NCBI GenBank assembly: GCA_002717285.1
Contig: PBDF01000012.1
Span: 25,996 to 84,855 of the forward strand
DNA length: 58,860 nucleotides
Direction of reading: 5' to 3'
DNA from: Magnetovibrio sp.
GTDB lineage: Bacteria > Pseudomonadota > Alphaproteobacteria > Rhodospirillales_A > JABHCV01
Of the stretch, positions 11,909-21,449 are shown piece after piece. Numbering within the stretch: the stretch's first letter is position 1; each line of letters starts with the position of its first letter. The notes beneath the pieces are model-generated. The model searched no databases. It saw nothing but the letters and a program-made list of their open reading frames with translations, and was not told the origin of the DNA. A program made the position numbers and the translations under genes.

Positions 11909-12988
11909 ATGAGCAACTCCTTTAAAATTGCAGTTGGGGTGTTTATTGCGGCCTCTATCTGGGTTTCTTCAGGACTCATTTTTGGAGTTGAGGAGAAAAT
12001 TACACCTGCAGCTGGTGAGTCCAGTAGCACTGATGAAGCCTTTCCCAAGGTTAGGACTAAAAACTCTGTTGCCAGAGACCATCAACGGTCAATTGTGCTT
12101 TATGGACGTACTGAGGGTGTGCGCTCAGTTCAAGTTAAGGTGGAAACAGCAGGCCGTATTACTCATGTTCCTAAGCAAAAAGGAAGTTTTATTAAAAAAG
12201 GTGATGTCATAGCCCTCATGGGGATAGGCGATAGACAAGCTCGGTTGAGACAGGCAAAGGCTTTGGTTAACAGATATGCCATTGCATATGAAGCAGCACA
12301 GAAGCTCTCCAAGAAACAGTTTCGTTCGAAGGTACAATTGGCTGAGGCTGTGTCCAATCTTGAAAGTGCTAAAGCAAACTTGCGATCGATTAGAATTGAT
12401 ATCGAACGTACAACTGTACGTGCACCCTTTGATGGTGTTTTAAATGATGTGAAAATTGAAGTAGGTGATTATGTGGCTATTGGAGATGTGAGTGCTACTG
12501 TTGTTGATTTGGACCCAATCTTAATCATTGGACAAGTGACAGAGCAGTTTTCAAGATATTTGAGTATTGGGGACAGAGCCAGAATTACACTAATTGGCGG
12601 TGATGTTTTGGAGGGGATTGTCAGTTATATTTCAAAAGTTGGCTCAACTCAGTCGAGGACATTTCGAATTGAAGTTTCATTGCCTAACCCGGGCAGATTA
12701 ATTCCTGAGGGAGTTACAACAGAATTAAGACTCAATTTGGGCTTGATAAAAGCTCATTTTTTAAGCCCAGCTGCTTTAACGCTCAATGAGCTGGGTGAGT
12801 TGGGAGTAAAGACAGTAAAGTCTGACAAAGTTCAGTTTCATAAGGTCCAAATTATTGATGATACACAGCAAGGGGTCTGGTTGACAGGTTTGCCTGATGA
12901 AGTTGAATTGATTATTGTTGGACAGGAATTCGTTCAATCGAATCAGAAAGTTAGAAGTATAAGTGTTAACGGCAGTAATGCGTTATGA
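11909..12988 (+). CDS. RND efflux periplasmic adaptor (HlyD/AcrA family)
   Basis: Membrane-fusion subunit linking an RND pump to an outer-membrane channel. An N-terminal anchor or signal segment (about 8-27) precedes a lipoyl/barrel-sandwich domain (VQVKVETAGRI...GSFIKKGDVIALM and VRAPFDGVLNDVKIEVGDYV). A short helical hairpin (about 105-150) and a beta-barrel (ITLIGGDVLEGIVSYI) complete it. A GTG at 11906 is an alternative start; AGGA at 11896-11899 favours the ATG at 11909. The stop overlaps the transporter ATG (ATGA). No outer-membrane TolC homologue is adjacent, so the channel must be encoded elsewhere. Confidence 0.9.
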   Translation: MSNSFKIAVGVFIAASIWVSSGLIFGVEEKITPAAGESSSTDEAFPKVRTKNSVARDHQRSIVLYGRTEGVRSVQVKVETAGRITHVPKQKGSFIKKGDVIALMGIGDRQARLRQAKALVNRYAIAYEAAQKLSKKQFRSKVQLAEAVSNLESAKANLRSIRIDIERTTVRAPFDGVLNDVKIEVGDYVAIGDVSATVVDLDPILIIGQVTEQFSRYLSIGDRARITLIGGDVLEGIVSYISKVGSTQSRTFRIEVSLPNPGRLIPEGVTTELRLNLGLIKAHFLSPAALTLNELGELGVKTVKSDKVQFHKVQIIDDTQQGVWLTGLPDEVELIIVGQEFVQSNQKVRSISVNGSNAL

Positions 12989-15900
12989 AACGTCTTATTG
13001 ACAATGCACTAACCCATTCACGAACAGTATTTTCAACACTTGCGTTGCTGCTTGTATCAGGTACCATTGCCTATCTTAATGTGCCCAAAGAGGCAGCTCC
13101 CGACATAAATATTCCTATAATTTATGTGCAAATAAAGCATGAAGGAATTTCACCAGAAGATGCTGAACGTTTGCTGATCCGACCAGTTGAGCAGGAATTA
13201 AGAGGTGTCGAGGGTGTTAAAGAGATGAGAGCAAAAGGCTATGAGGGTGGAGCAAGTATCACACTTGAGTTTGATGCAGGATTTGACTCTGATAATGCCA
13301 TGGATGATGTCATTGAGAAAGTTGAGTTGGCTAAGTCAGACTTACCCCGTGATACTGAAGACCCAACCTTGCATGAGGTCAATTTGAGTCTATTTCCAGT
13401 TATTCTTGTGACCTTGTCGGGAAAAATTCCTGAGCGTGCTTTGTTACGATTAGCTCGTGATCTGAAAGATGGTTTGGAGAGTATCGATACGGTTTTAGAG
13501 GTGAAAATTGCTGGGGATCGTGAGGAGATGCTTGAAGTATTGATTGATCCTGTTCGCATGGAAAGTTACGGATTATCTCCTGAACTTGCTGTTCAATTGG
13601 TAGCTTCATCTAATCTTTTAGTTGCTGCAGGAGCTCAAGATACAGGCCATGGACGTTTTTCCCTAAAAGTTCCAGGCTTGCTGGAAACTACAAAAGATAT
13701 TATGCGCTTACCTATTAAAACTGATGGTGATGCTGTTGTAAGGCTCTCGGATGTTGCTGAAATCCGGCGCTCATTTAAAGATCCACAAAGTTTCGCACGT
13801 ATCAATGGTCGTTCAGCGCTGGTTTTGGAGGTAATAAAGCGCTCTGGAGAAAATATTATTGATACAACTAAAAGCGTTCGGAGGGTTGTTCAATTAGAAA
13901 AAAATAACTGGCCAGAAACACTACAAGGTTCAGTTCATGTTGGCTATGATCAAGATAAGTCAAAGGAAATTCAGGTCATGTTAAGTGATCTGCAAAATAA
14001 TGTAATATCTGCAATTCTATTAGTAATGATTGTGGTAATTTCGACTCTTGGCTTGCGTACAGCAGGCTTGGTTGGAATTGCTATTCCTGGGTCTTTTCTG
14101 ACAGCTATTTTAGTTATATCAGCCTTGGGTCTTACTATTAATACGGTCGTTTTATTTGCTCTAATTTTGGCAGTTGGCATGTTGGTTGATGGCGCCATAG
14201 TGGTAACTGAATTTGCTGATAGAAAAATGGTTGAGGGTGAAAAAAGACACACTGCATACAGTTTGGCGGCAAAACGCATGTCTTGGCCGATAATCACTTC
14301 AACGGCAACAACTCTGGCTGCTTTTCTTCCTCTTTTATTATGGCCTGGTGTAGTTGGTGAATTTATGAAATATCTGCCCTTGACTTTACTAGCAACCTTA
14401 TCTTCCTCGCTGTTAATGGCGCTTATATTTGTGCCCACGTTAGGTGCTTTTATTGGTAAGCCAAGTTTGGCTAAATTTGGCAAATTAAAAGTGTCTTCTC
14501 TTACCAAAGAGAAATTATCTATTGGGACCAGGGTATCACATTGGTATGTGGACACACTAAAGTTAGCTTTGGATCATCCCGGTAAGATTTTATTAGGGGC
14601 TTTCTCACTGCTAATCTTTGTGCAAGTACTATATGCTTCTTTTGGTAAAGGGATAGAGTTTTTTCCAAAAATAGAACCAGACTTTGCAAAGATACAGGTC
14701 CGTGCTCGTGGTAACCTCTCCGTCTTTGAGATGGACCGTTTGATGAGCGAGGTAGAGAAAAGAATACTTCAAATTAATAAAGAAAAAGGTGAATTTAGTG
14801 CCGTGTATTTACGTACTGGAAAGCAAAGAAACACCCAAGAGTCGGAGGATATTATTGGTATTCTTTCTTTGGAATTTGTACCTTGGCAAAATCGTCGCAA
14901 GGCAGATCAAATTCTCGATGAAATAGAACTTAGAACGTCAGATCTTGTTGGAATCATCGTAGATCGACGTAAAGAGGAAAAGGGACCACCTGTTGGAAAA
15001 CCAATTGTTGTTGAGCTCTCTTCTCGTTACCCAGAACGTCTGAGCGCAAGTACTGACAGGGTTGTAGAAGTCATGTCTTCTATGAAGGGCCTGATGAACA
15101 TTGAAGACTCCCGGCCTTTGCCGGGTATAGATTGGGAATTAAGGGTTAATCGTGCTCAAGCTATGAAGTTTGGGGGAAATGTCGATGGTATTGGGCAAGC
15201 TATTCAAATGGCCAGTACAGGTGTCAAGTTAGGAGGCTTTAGACCTGACGATGCGGACGAGCAAATTGATATTTTCGTTCGCTATCCAGTAAACTTTAGG
15301 ACTATTAATCAACTCGATTTAATTCGTATAAATACGGGTAACGGAAACGTTCCTATCAGCAACTTTGTTAATCGTCTTGCTAAGCCAAAAACTGGAACAA
15401 TTAGAAGAACTAATGCTCGACGCGTTATGACTGTCAAAGCAGACGTTATGGATGGTGTATTGGCGTCAGAAATGGTCACACAGCTGAAAAGTCTCATTGA
15501 ACTCGCAGGTATTGACCCGCAAATTAAAGTAACTTTTAGAGGTGAGGATGAGGAAAAAAGACAAGCTGAAGTCTTTCTAGGGAAAGCCTTTTCGGTGGCC
15601 CTATTCATAATGGCTATTATTCTTGTGACCCAATTTAATAGCTATTATTCTGCATTATTGATTTTGACGTCAGTAATCATGTCCACTATTGGCGTTTTTA
15701 TCGGTTTGCTTGTAACAGGACAACCTTTTGGCATTGTAATGAGTGGCATAGGGGTAATTGCTTTGGCAGGGATTGTAGTTAACAATAATATAGTATTGAT
15801 AGATACATATGATCGACTTAAGAAAACTACAAAGAGCGCAAAAGAGGCAATTATTAGAACTGGTTCGCAACGCTTTAGGCCAGTTATATTAACATCTATT

Positions 15901-16146
15901 ACTACTATTCTTGGTCTTTTACCCATGGTAAGTGGTGTAAATATTGATTTCGTAGATCGTCAAATTAGTATTGGGGCTCCTTCAATGCAATGGTGGGCGC
16001 AATTATCCACATCGATTGTCTTTGGACTTGGTTTTGCTACAGTTCTGACTTTAGTTGTTACCCCTTGTGCTTTGATGATTAGGGCCAATTTTTTTGATTG
16101 GCATAATAAAAGACGTGAATCAAGTGGAAGAGATACGCCAAAATAA
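12985..16146 (+). CDS. RND-family efflux transporter (AcrB/MMPL-like)
   Basis: Inner-membrane proton-driven pump, 1053 residues, the usual length. The layout is TM1 at the N-terminus, a large periplasmic loop, TM2-6, a second loop and TM7-12. TM4 carries the charged relay region LAVGMLVDGAIVVTEF, where the second Asp of the usual GxxVDDAI is Gly, a variant common in HAE2-like pumps. The C-terminal half has GIGVIALAGIVVNNNIVLID. The substrate is unknown. It is coupled to the adaptor gene by a 4-base overlap and converges on pssA with a 10-base gap. Confidence 0.92.
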   Translation: MKRLIDNALTHSRTVFSTLALLLVSGTIAYLNVPKEAAPDINIPIIYVQIKHEGISPEDAERLLIRPVEQELRGVEGVKEMRAKGYEGGASITLEFDAGFDSDNAMDDVIEKVELAKSDLPRDTEDPTLHEVNLSLFPVILVTLSGKIPERALLRLARDLKDGLESIDTVLEVKIAGDREEMLEVLIDPVRMESYGLSPELAVQLVASSNLLVAAGAQDTGHGRFSLKVPGLLETTKDIMRLPIKTDGDAVVRLSDVAEIRRSFKDPQSFARINGRSALVLEVIKRSGENIIDTTKSVRRVVQLEKNNWPETLQGSVHVGYDQDKSKEIQVMLSDLQNNVISAILLVMIVVISTLGLRTAGLVGIAIPGSFLTAILVISALGLTINTVVLFALILAVGMLVDGAIVVTEFADRKMVEGEKRHTAYSLAAKRMSWPIITSTATTLAAFLPLLLWPGVVGEFMKYLPLTLLATLSSSLLMALIFVPTLGAFIGKPSLAKFGKLKVSSLTKEKLSIGTRVSHWYVDTLKLALDHPGKILLGAFSLLIFVQVLYASFGKGIEFFPKIEPDFAKIQVRARGNLSVFEMDRLMSEVEKRILQINKEKGEFSAVYLRTGKQRNTQESEDIIGILSLEFVPWQNRRKADQILDEIELRTSDLVGIIVDRRKEEKGPPVGKPIVVELSSRYPERLSASTDRVVEVMSSMKGLMNIEDSRPLPGIDWELRVNRAQAMKFGGNVDGIGQAIQMASTGVKLGGFRPDDADEQIDIFVRYPVNFRTINQLDLIRINTGNGNVPISNFVNRLAKPKTGTIRRTNARRVMTVKADVMDGVLASEMVTQLKSLIELAGIDPQIKVTFRGEDEEKRQAEVFLGKAFSVALFIMAIILVTQFNSYYSALLILTSVIMSTIGVFIGLLVTGQPFGIVMSGIGVIALAGIVVNNNIVLIDTYDRLKKTTKSAKEAIIRTGSQRFRPVILTSITTILGLLPMVSGVNIDFVDRQISIGAPSMQWWAQLSTSIVFGLGFATVLTLVVTPCALMIRANFFDWHNKRRESSGRDTPK

Positions 16147-16156
16147 ATGTCAATTA

Positions 16157-16942
16157 TTATTGTGAGTCATTATGAGTTTTCATTAGAGGAATAGGTTCTT
16201 CTTTTTTGCGTTTGCGATAAGTTCTGATGCTAATGGGTATAGTGATCAGATAAATGATTAGAACTCCTGAAAGTGTCAACCATGGTGCGCTAACAAGAGC
16301 AGCCACAAGTGCGGTTGAAATAATCATAAAAGGTAGCACTTGTTTCGCAGGTACTTTGACTTTTTTGAATGAAAAGGTTGGTATAGAACTTACAACAAGT
16401 GCAGAAACGCTAATTAGATAAAAGGAAATGACAAAAGGGGAACGAAAAAAATTATCCCCAACTATAAAAGAGAGAATCATCGGCATCAATACAAGCCCTG
16501 CTGCGGCTGGGGCTGGCACACCAGCGAAAAAATTACTTGTCCAAACAGGGAGACTATCTACCTCAAGCATTGTGTTAAATCGAGCGAGCCGTAGCGCCAT
16601 AGAAACACTAAAAAGTACCGTTAGCATCCAACCAAAGGGACCAAAATGTTGCATTGCCCAAAGGTAGAGAAGCATTGCTGGTGCTACACCAAAGCTAATG
16701 AAATCAGATAAAGAATCGAGCTCAGCACCAAATTTACTAGCCCCTTTTAAAATGCGTGCAACACGACCATCTAAAGCATCAAGTATTGCTGCAGCAAGAA
16801 TAGCAAGGGCTGCATTTTCCCATTGTTCTTCGAGTCCAAAGCGAATTGCAGACATTCCAGCAGAAATAGCTAAAATGGTTAAAAAATTTGGTATCATTTT
16901 ATTGATGTGCAGCCACTCAGGCCGTTTGTGGCGTACAGCCAT
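16157..16942 (-). CDS. pssA: CDP-diacylglycerol-serine O-phosphatidyltransferase
   Basis: Membrane enzyme that makes phosphatidylserine. It contains the CDP-alcohol phosphatidyltransferase motif DG-x2-AR-x8-G-x3-D-x3-D as DALDGRVARILKGASKFGAE followed by LDSLSD (about 69-95). Several TM helices follow and the tail is basic. The start has a GGGGGG-type purine site just upstream. It lies 14 bases after psd on the same strand, so consecutive steps to phosphatidylethanolamine are encoded together. Its 261 residues are normal for the family. Confidence 0.94.
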   Translation of the reverse strand: MAVRHKRPEWLHINKMIPNFLTILAISAGMSAIRFGLEEQWENAALAILAAAILDALDGRVARILKGASKFGAELDSLSDFISFGVAPAMLLYLWAMQHFGPFGWMLTVLFSVSMALRLARFNTMLEVDSLPVWTSNFFAGVPAPAAAGLVLMPMILSFIVGDNFFRSPFVISFYLISVSALVVSSIPTFSFKKVKVPAKQVLPFMIISTALVAALVSAPWLTLSGVLIIYLITIPISIRTYRKRKKEEPIPLMKTHNDSQ

Positions 16943-16956
16943 TTTAGGTTCCCCCC

Positions 16957-17643
16957 TTAGCGCACTTGGCCATCGTTCAAGGTTTCATTAGCATGTACGT
17001 TGGCAATTGTGGTTTCAGCAGCAACAGTTGTTTGCCCAACGCAAACTGAGGGTTCAACGCCCTCAGGTAAATAAACGTCAACACGGCTACCAAACCGAAT
17101 GAGACCAAATCGTTCACCAGCCTTAACCTTCTGGCCCTCTACAATGTCACATTTAATACGTCTTGCCACCAATCCTGCAATTTGAACAAAGGCTATATCT
17201 TGATTCTCCGGTGTTTTTAGCCGAATGCTCATACGCTCGTTGTATTCACTTGCTTTATCGAGAGAAGCATTAAAAAAACAACCCGGTCTGTACGATATCT
17301 TTGTAATTTCACCATCGGAGGGTACCCGATTGACGTGTACATTGAAGATATTCATGAACACACAAACTCGAAAGCGTTTTTTGTCCCCCATTTCAAGCTC
17401 CATTGGTGGCACAGCGTGATCTATTAATTGTACTACACCATCGGCAGGACTTACTATCAGTCCAGAACGAGTGGAGGTGACCCTATCAGGATCACGAAAA
17501 AAGTAGGCACACCATAGTGTTAGTATTATTCCAATCCAACCTAGGGGTGTTGATATCATAAATAAACCAATAGTGGCTGCTGCAAATAGACTAATAAATG
17601 GCCAACCTGCTGAGTTGATAGGTACCAGAATGATTTTATGCAA
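16957..17643 (-). CDS. psd: Phosphatidylserine decarboxylase (short, PSD-A type)
   Basis: Decarboxylates phosphatidylserine to phosphatidylethanolamine. The proenzyme self-cleaves at a Gly-Ser pair, seen here in IRFGSRVDVYLP, to form the pyruvoyl group. Other marks are SPADGVV and the FMNIFNVHVNRVP segment. The open frame runs back to 17850 inside the LysM gene. The homologous region starts at HKIILVPINSAGWPF, and a TTG at 17643 with AAGGA upstream gives 228 residues, typical of this class. Two hydrophobic segments near the N-terminus anchor it. Confidence 0.92.
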   Translation of the reverse strand: MHKIILVPINSAGWPFISLFAAATIGLFMISTPLGWIGIILTLWCAYFFRDPDRVTSTRSGLIVSPADGVVQLIDHAVPPMELEMGDKKRFRVCVFMNIFNVHVNRVPSDGEITKISYRPGCFFNASLDKASEYNERMSIRLKTPENQDIAFVQIAGLVARRIKCDIVEGQKVKAGERFGLIRFGSRVDVYLPEGVEPSVCVGQTTVAAETTIANVHANETLNDGQVR

Positions 17644-17644
17644 T

Positions 17645-18643
17645 TCAATTTTTTCCTTTGGTTTCTGAGAGTTTAAAAACCTGTCCCGGATAAATAAGGT
17701 CGGGATCCTTAATCTGGTCTTTGTTAGCTTCAAAAATAATTGTGTAATGATTGCCTTTACCGTATCGGGATCTGGCAATTCGCCATAAACTATTTCCCGG
17801 TTGAACGACAATTTTGTTTGCATTTTTAATCTTGCGTGTAGGCTCTGCACGTGAAAACGGAAACGAAATCCGCTGAATTACTTTGCCATCTGTGTCAATT
17901 TGATCGGCTCTAAGTGTATAAAGACCTGGCTCGATAGTTTCGTCTGGGTTCATCTTCCACAATCCATAACCAGCGCCTTTGTCATCACTTGCTCGAGCAT
18001 GACCAATTAATTTATTGTTTACGTAAATTTGAACCATAGCATTCGGATGAGAGGAGCCACTAATAGAAAGGCGTCCGTCATCATCATAATCAACAGAGTC
18101 AACACTTAGTTTGATAGTGCCCCTGCCTCCTGGCTTTTGCAAAACTGTTGAGCTTCCATCTGGATTCAATTTTAAAGCGAGAATGTTCCCATCACCACGT
18201 CTTCCAGCTATGTCCTCACCAGGTTGAGGGACAACTACAACAACGTCTTCAATCGAATATATTGGCGACTCTGACCCAACAAGCATTTTTAGGCGAAGTG
18301 TATGCGAGCCTGGCTTGAGTGGTTCCTCGGGTACCATTACCCAGTCCCCTCGATCATCTGCTCTTGTACGTCCAAAATCCTCATCATTATCGATACTGAT
18401 GACCAAGCTATCAGGCATTGCGCGTCCAGCAATGACTGTATTGCCATTGGGACTTACACGCACAACATCGAATGTTGGCGGTTCTAGTTTTAATGCAGGC
18501 GGTAGTTTAGATTCGGGGCTAAGTGACTCGGAAGTAATTGAAGTTGGAGTTGTCTCGTTGGTTTGCCAAGGTGCAAAATTGAGAACAATAGCTACGACAA
18601 CAAGAACAAGACCAACAATGGCAATGGATAGCAACCGACTCAC
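17645..18643 (-). CDS. Membrane-anchored LysM-domain protein
   Basis: An N-terminal TM helix (LLSIAIVGLVLVVVAIVL) is followed by beta-rich repeats that look Ig- or Big-like (VVRVSPNGNTVIAGRAMPD and VDSVDYDDDGRLSISGSSHP). A C-terminal LysM domain comes last (VVQPGNSLWRIARSRYG...IYPGQVFKL). It is probably periplasmic and peptidoglycan binding. I chose the GTG at 18643 because AGGGAG lies 6 bases upstream; a GTG at 18664 in the same frame has no site. The gene ends 1 base before the psd start codon, so it heads the psd-pssA operon. Confidence 0.82.
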   Translation of the reverse strand: MSRLLSIAIVGLVLVVVAIVLNFAPWQTNETTPTSITSESLSPESKLPPALKLEPPTFDVVRVSPNGNTVIAGRAMPDSLVISIDNDEDFGRTRADDRGDWVMVPEEPLKPGSHTLRLKMLVGSESPIYSIEDVVVVVPQPGEDIAGRRGDGNILALKLNPDGSSTVLQKPGGRGTIKLSVDSVDYDDDGRLSISGSSHPNAMVQIYVNNKLIGHARASDDKGAGYGLWKMNPDETIEPGLYTLRADQIDTDGKVIQRISFPFSRAEPTRKIKNANKIVVQPGNSLWRIARSRYGKGNHYTIIFEANKDQIKDPDLIYPGQVFKLSETKGKN

Positions 18644-19011
18644 AGGACTCTCCCTAAAGGTCACGAATTATTTAAATACTTTAATACGCACCTGATTTGG
18701 AGGCAATAATAGAGCTAGTTAGCCCAGTTCTGCCTTCTTTACTTTTACTTTCTCTTTCTTAAAAAAAATATGTGTCTTTAGATCGCTTATCAATTATAAA
18801 GCGATGGTTTACAAATTCTTTCTATTTTTGAGGCTGTACAACTGTAGATTTTCATCATCACTATTGAGTTTTTATTAGCATTGTAAAACATAATACTATT
18901 TTGTGTTATATATACACTTAAAAATTTATATATTAATGACTTTTAAGATCACCCATTAGGACTTGCTTCATCCACATGTATTTTTTTTAGAGAGATGGTC
19001 ATTTTAAGATT
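18644..19011. other. Divergent intergenic region, LysM gene | LOG gene
   Basis: AT-rich spacer of about 370 bases carrying the promoters of two divergent units. I see no coding potential, hairpin with T-run, or recognisable operator in it. Confidence 0.4.
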
Positions 19012-19596
19012 ATGAGTGAAATAAAATCTTTGTGTGTATTCTGTGGTTCACGTTTAGGTGCGAATCCTGCATTTGAAAGTGCTGCGAGGGATTTAGGCCA
19101 TGCCATTGCAGATAGGGGTATCGATCTTATTTATGGAGCAGGTGACATAGGGTTGATGAGTGTTGTTGCACGCTCTGTGCTTGAACATAATGGTAAAGTT
19201 ACAGGCATCATCCCTGAATTCATTCAGGAGTTTGAGGTTGGTAGTCCGGGTGAGATTGATTTGATTGTTGTTAAAAGCATGCATGAACGAAAAAGCGCCA
19301 TGTTTAAACTCTCTGATGCTTTTGTTGCTCTTCCCGGAGGACTTGGTACACTTGACGAAACCATTGAAATGATTACATGGAAACAACTTCAACAACATAA
19401 GAAGCCAGTAGTTTTGTTCGATGTAGTCAAGTACTGGAAGCCTCTTCAGGACCTGGTGCAGGCCGTAGTTGATGGTGGATTCGGCCATAGTGAGATCAAT
19501 AAACTTTTTAGTGTTGTGGATAACGTTGATAGTGTGTTTGAGGCGCTAAGGAATGCACCAGAGGCGGGTATTGAGGTGCTAACAAGTCATCTTTAG
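19012..19596 (+). CDS. LOG-family nucleotide phosphoribohydrolase (TIGR00730)
   Basis: Rossmann-like protein of 194 residues with the family signature PGGLGTLDE (about 107-115) and the preceding SMHERKSAMF. Members cleave the N-glycosidic bond of cytokinin ribotides or AMP-like nucleotides; many bacterial ones act as general 5'-monophosphate phosphoribohydrolases. The N-terminal VFCGSRLGANP is also typical. The actual substrate here is unknown. It precedes icd by 150 bases that contain an inverted repeat. Confidence 0.9.
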   Translation: MSEIKSLCVFCGSRLGANPAFESAARDLGHAIADRGIDLIYGAGDIGLMSVVARSVLEHNGKVTGIIPEFIQEFEVGSPGEIDLIVVKSMHERKSAMFKLSDAFVALPGGLGTLDETIEMITWKQLQQHKKPVVLFDVVKYWKPLQDLVQAVVDGGFGHSEINKLFSVVDNVDSVFEALRNAPEAGIEVLTSHL

Positions 19597-19629
19597 ATAA
19601 ACTGTTAAATCTTGCAAACTTTTTGGGCG

Positions 19630-19661
19630 TAGCTTATGTTTTTAACAATCATTATAAGCTA
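19630..19661. repeat. Inverted repeat between LOG gene and icd
   Basis: Perfect 8-base arms TAGCTTAT (19630-19637) and ATAAGCTA (19654-19661) separated by 16 bases. No T-tract follows. It could be a weak hairpin at the end of the LOG message or an operator for icd. Confidence 0.4.
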
Positions 19662-19746
19662 TACATCCAAATGAGACCCTTGAATAAAACAGGGTTAAGC
19701 TCCAGAGGTTATCTACATTCAATAGCCAGTACAGAGGAAATAAGCC

Positions 19747-20958
19747 ATGGCTAAGATCAAGGTTGCGAACCCTATCGTCGAACTTGACGGTGATGAGATG
19801 ACACGAATAATTTGGGCCTTCATTAAACAGAAGTTTATTTTACCTTATTTGGAAGTAGATTTAAAATATTACAATTTATCTATTGAAAATCGTGACAAGA
19901 CCAATGACCAAGTCACAATCGATAGCGCTTGTGCCATAAAGAAATATGGTGTGGGCGTCAAGTGCGCCACGATCACTCCCGATGAAGATCGAGTCAAGGA
20001 ATTTGGTTTAAAGAAAATGTGGCGTTCTCCAAACGGCACTATACGCAACATTCTTGGTGGTACAGTTTTCCGACAGCCAATTATTTGCAAAAATGTACCA
20101 CGTCTAGTTCCAGGTTGGACTAAGCCCATTGTCATTGGCCGTCATGCTTTTGGTGATCAATACCGGGCCACAGAAATGGTCGTAGATCGTCCTGGAAAAA
20201 TTATAATGAGTTTTGTTCCTGATGATGGATCAGAATTAATTGAGCATGAAGTTTATAACTTCACCGAGGGTGGTGTTGCGTTGACAATGTATAATTTGGA
20301 TGAGTCAATTCGCAATTTTGCCCGAGCATGTTTTAACTATGGCCTCAATCTTGGTTGGCCTGTCTACCTTTCAACCAAGAATACAATTCTAAAAAATTAC
20401 GACGGACGTTTCAAAGATCTATTTGAAGAAGTATTTTTAAATGAATACAAGGACAAATTCGATAATGAAGATTTAACCTATCAGCACCGTTTGGTTGACG
20501 ATATGGTGGCGTGTGTTATGAAATGGGATGGTGGTTATGTTTGGGCTTGCAAAAATTATGATGGCGACGTCCAATCCGATACGGTTGCCCAAGGTTTTGG
20601 ATCACTTGGTTTAATGACCTCAGTTTTGCTGACCCCTGACGGAGAAACAGTTGAAGCTGAGGCGGCACACGGTACAGTAACTCGTCATTACCGTCAGCAT
20701 CAGAAAGGTAAAGAAACCTCCACCAATCCTATTGCTTCTATCTTTGCTTGGACCAGAGGTATTCACTATCGAGGTAAATTTGACAATACTCAAGATGTAA
20801 TTGATTTTGCCGATAGACTCGAAAAGATTTGTATTGAAACTGTTGAGTCTGGTTATATGACTAAAGACCTTGCCGTGTTGATTGGAGCAGAACATGATTG
20901 GTTGACGACACAACAGTTCCTTGACAAGATTGATGAGAATTTAAGAAAAGTAATGTAG
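19747..20958 (+). CDS. icd: Isocitrate dehydrogenase (NADP+), homodimeric eukaryote-like type
   Basis: TCA-cycle enzyme converting isocitrate to 2-oxoglutarate, 403 residues. The substrate-binding stretch [19 protein letters not shown] and the metal-binding region [20 protein letters not shown] are conserved. The NADP-binding loop [16 protein letters not shown] is also clear. This is the subfamily II form shared by alphaproteobacteria and eukaryotes, not the E. coli type. AGAGGAAA precedes the ATG by 8 bases. Confidence 0.96.
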   Translation: MAKIKVANPIVELDGDEMTRIIWAFIKQKFILPYLEVDLKYYNLSIENRDKTNDQVTIDSACAIKKYGVGVKCATITPDEDRVKEFGLKKMWRSPNGTIRNILGGTVFRQPIICKNVPRLVPGWTKPIVIGRHAFGDQYRATEMVVDRPGKIIMSFVPDDGSELIEHEVYNFTEGGVALTMYNLDESIRNFARACFNYGLNLGWPVYLSTKNTILKNYDGRFKDLFEEVFLNEYKDKFDNEDLTYQHRLVDDMVACVMKWDGGYVWACKNYDGDVQSDTVAQGFGSLGLMTSVLLTPDGETVEAEAAHGTVTRHYRQHQKGKETSTNPIASIFAWTRGIHYRGKFDNTQDVIDFADRLEKICIETVESGYMTKDLAVLIGAEHDWLTTQQFLDKIDENLRKVM

Positions 20959-21144
20959 TAATGCTTTTGTTAGACGAAAAATTATTTTTTTATAAAAACT
21001 TAATCTTATAACTGACGGGGCCTAGAGGTTTGGTTGATAAAACTTTTTTTAATTTGAATTCTTCGTAACTCTTTCTTCTTGACGAAGTAGAGCGTATCCC
21101 CTAAAAACCGCTTAAATTTCTTATTTATTTAAGGACTTATTGAC

Positions 21145-21438
21145 ATGGCAAGGCGCTGTGATCTCACCGGCAAGGGTGTTCAATCAGGTAATAATGTGAG
21201 TCATGCGCATAACAAGACGCGCAGACGTTTCTTACCAAACTTACAAAATGTGACAGTCATTAGTGATGTGCTTGGTAAGCAATTGAACATGCGTATTTCT
21301 ACAAAAACACTTCGTACAATTGAGCATAAAGGGGGTCTGGATAAGTTTTTGTTGGGAACAGTCAATAATAAACTATCTGATAAGGCGATTTTCATAAAGC
21401 GCCAAATAAAAAAAGCTAAACAGAGAGAGTTATCCTAG
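21145..21438 (+). CDS. rpmB: 50S ribosomal protein L28
   Basis: Basic 97-residue ribosomal protein. It has the L28 signatures [29 protein letters not shown] near the start and [19 protein letters not shown] in the middle, the long form usual in alphaproteobacteria. AAGGAC lies upstream of the ATG. It converges with cobT with an 11-base gap. Confidence 0.97.
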   Translation: MARRCDLTGKGVQSGNNVSHAHNKTRRRFLPNLQNVTVISDVLGKQLNMRISTKTLRTIEHKGGLDKFLLGTVNNKLSDKAIFIKRQIKKAKQRELS

Positions 21439-21449
21439 ATAATAGTTCT

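Noticed and set aside
17644..17850. N-terminal extension of Psd
   Set aside because: The extension is the LysM gene read in another frame; family similarity and a ribosome site point to TTG 17643.
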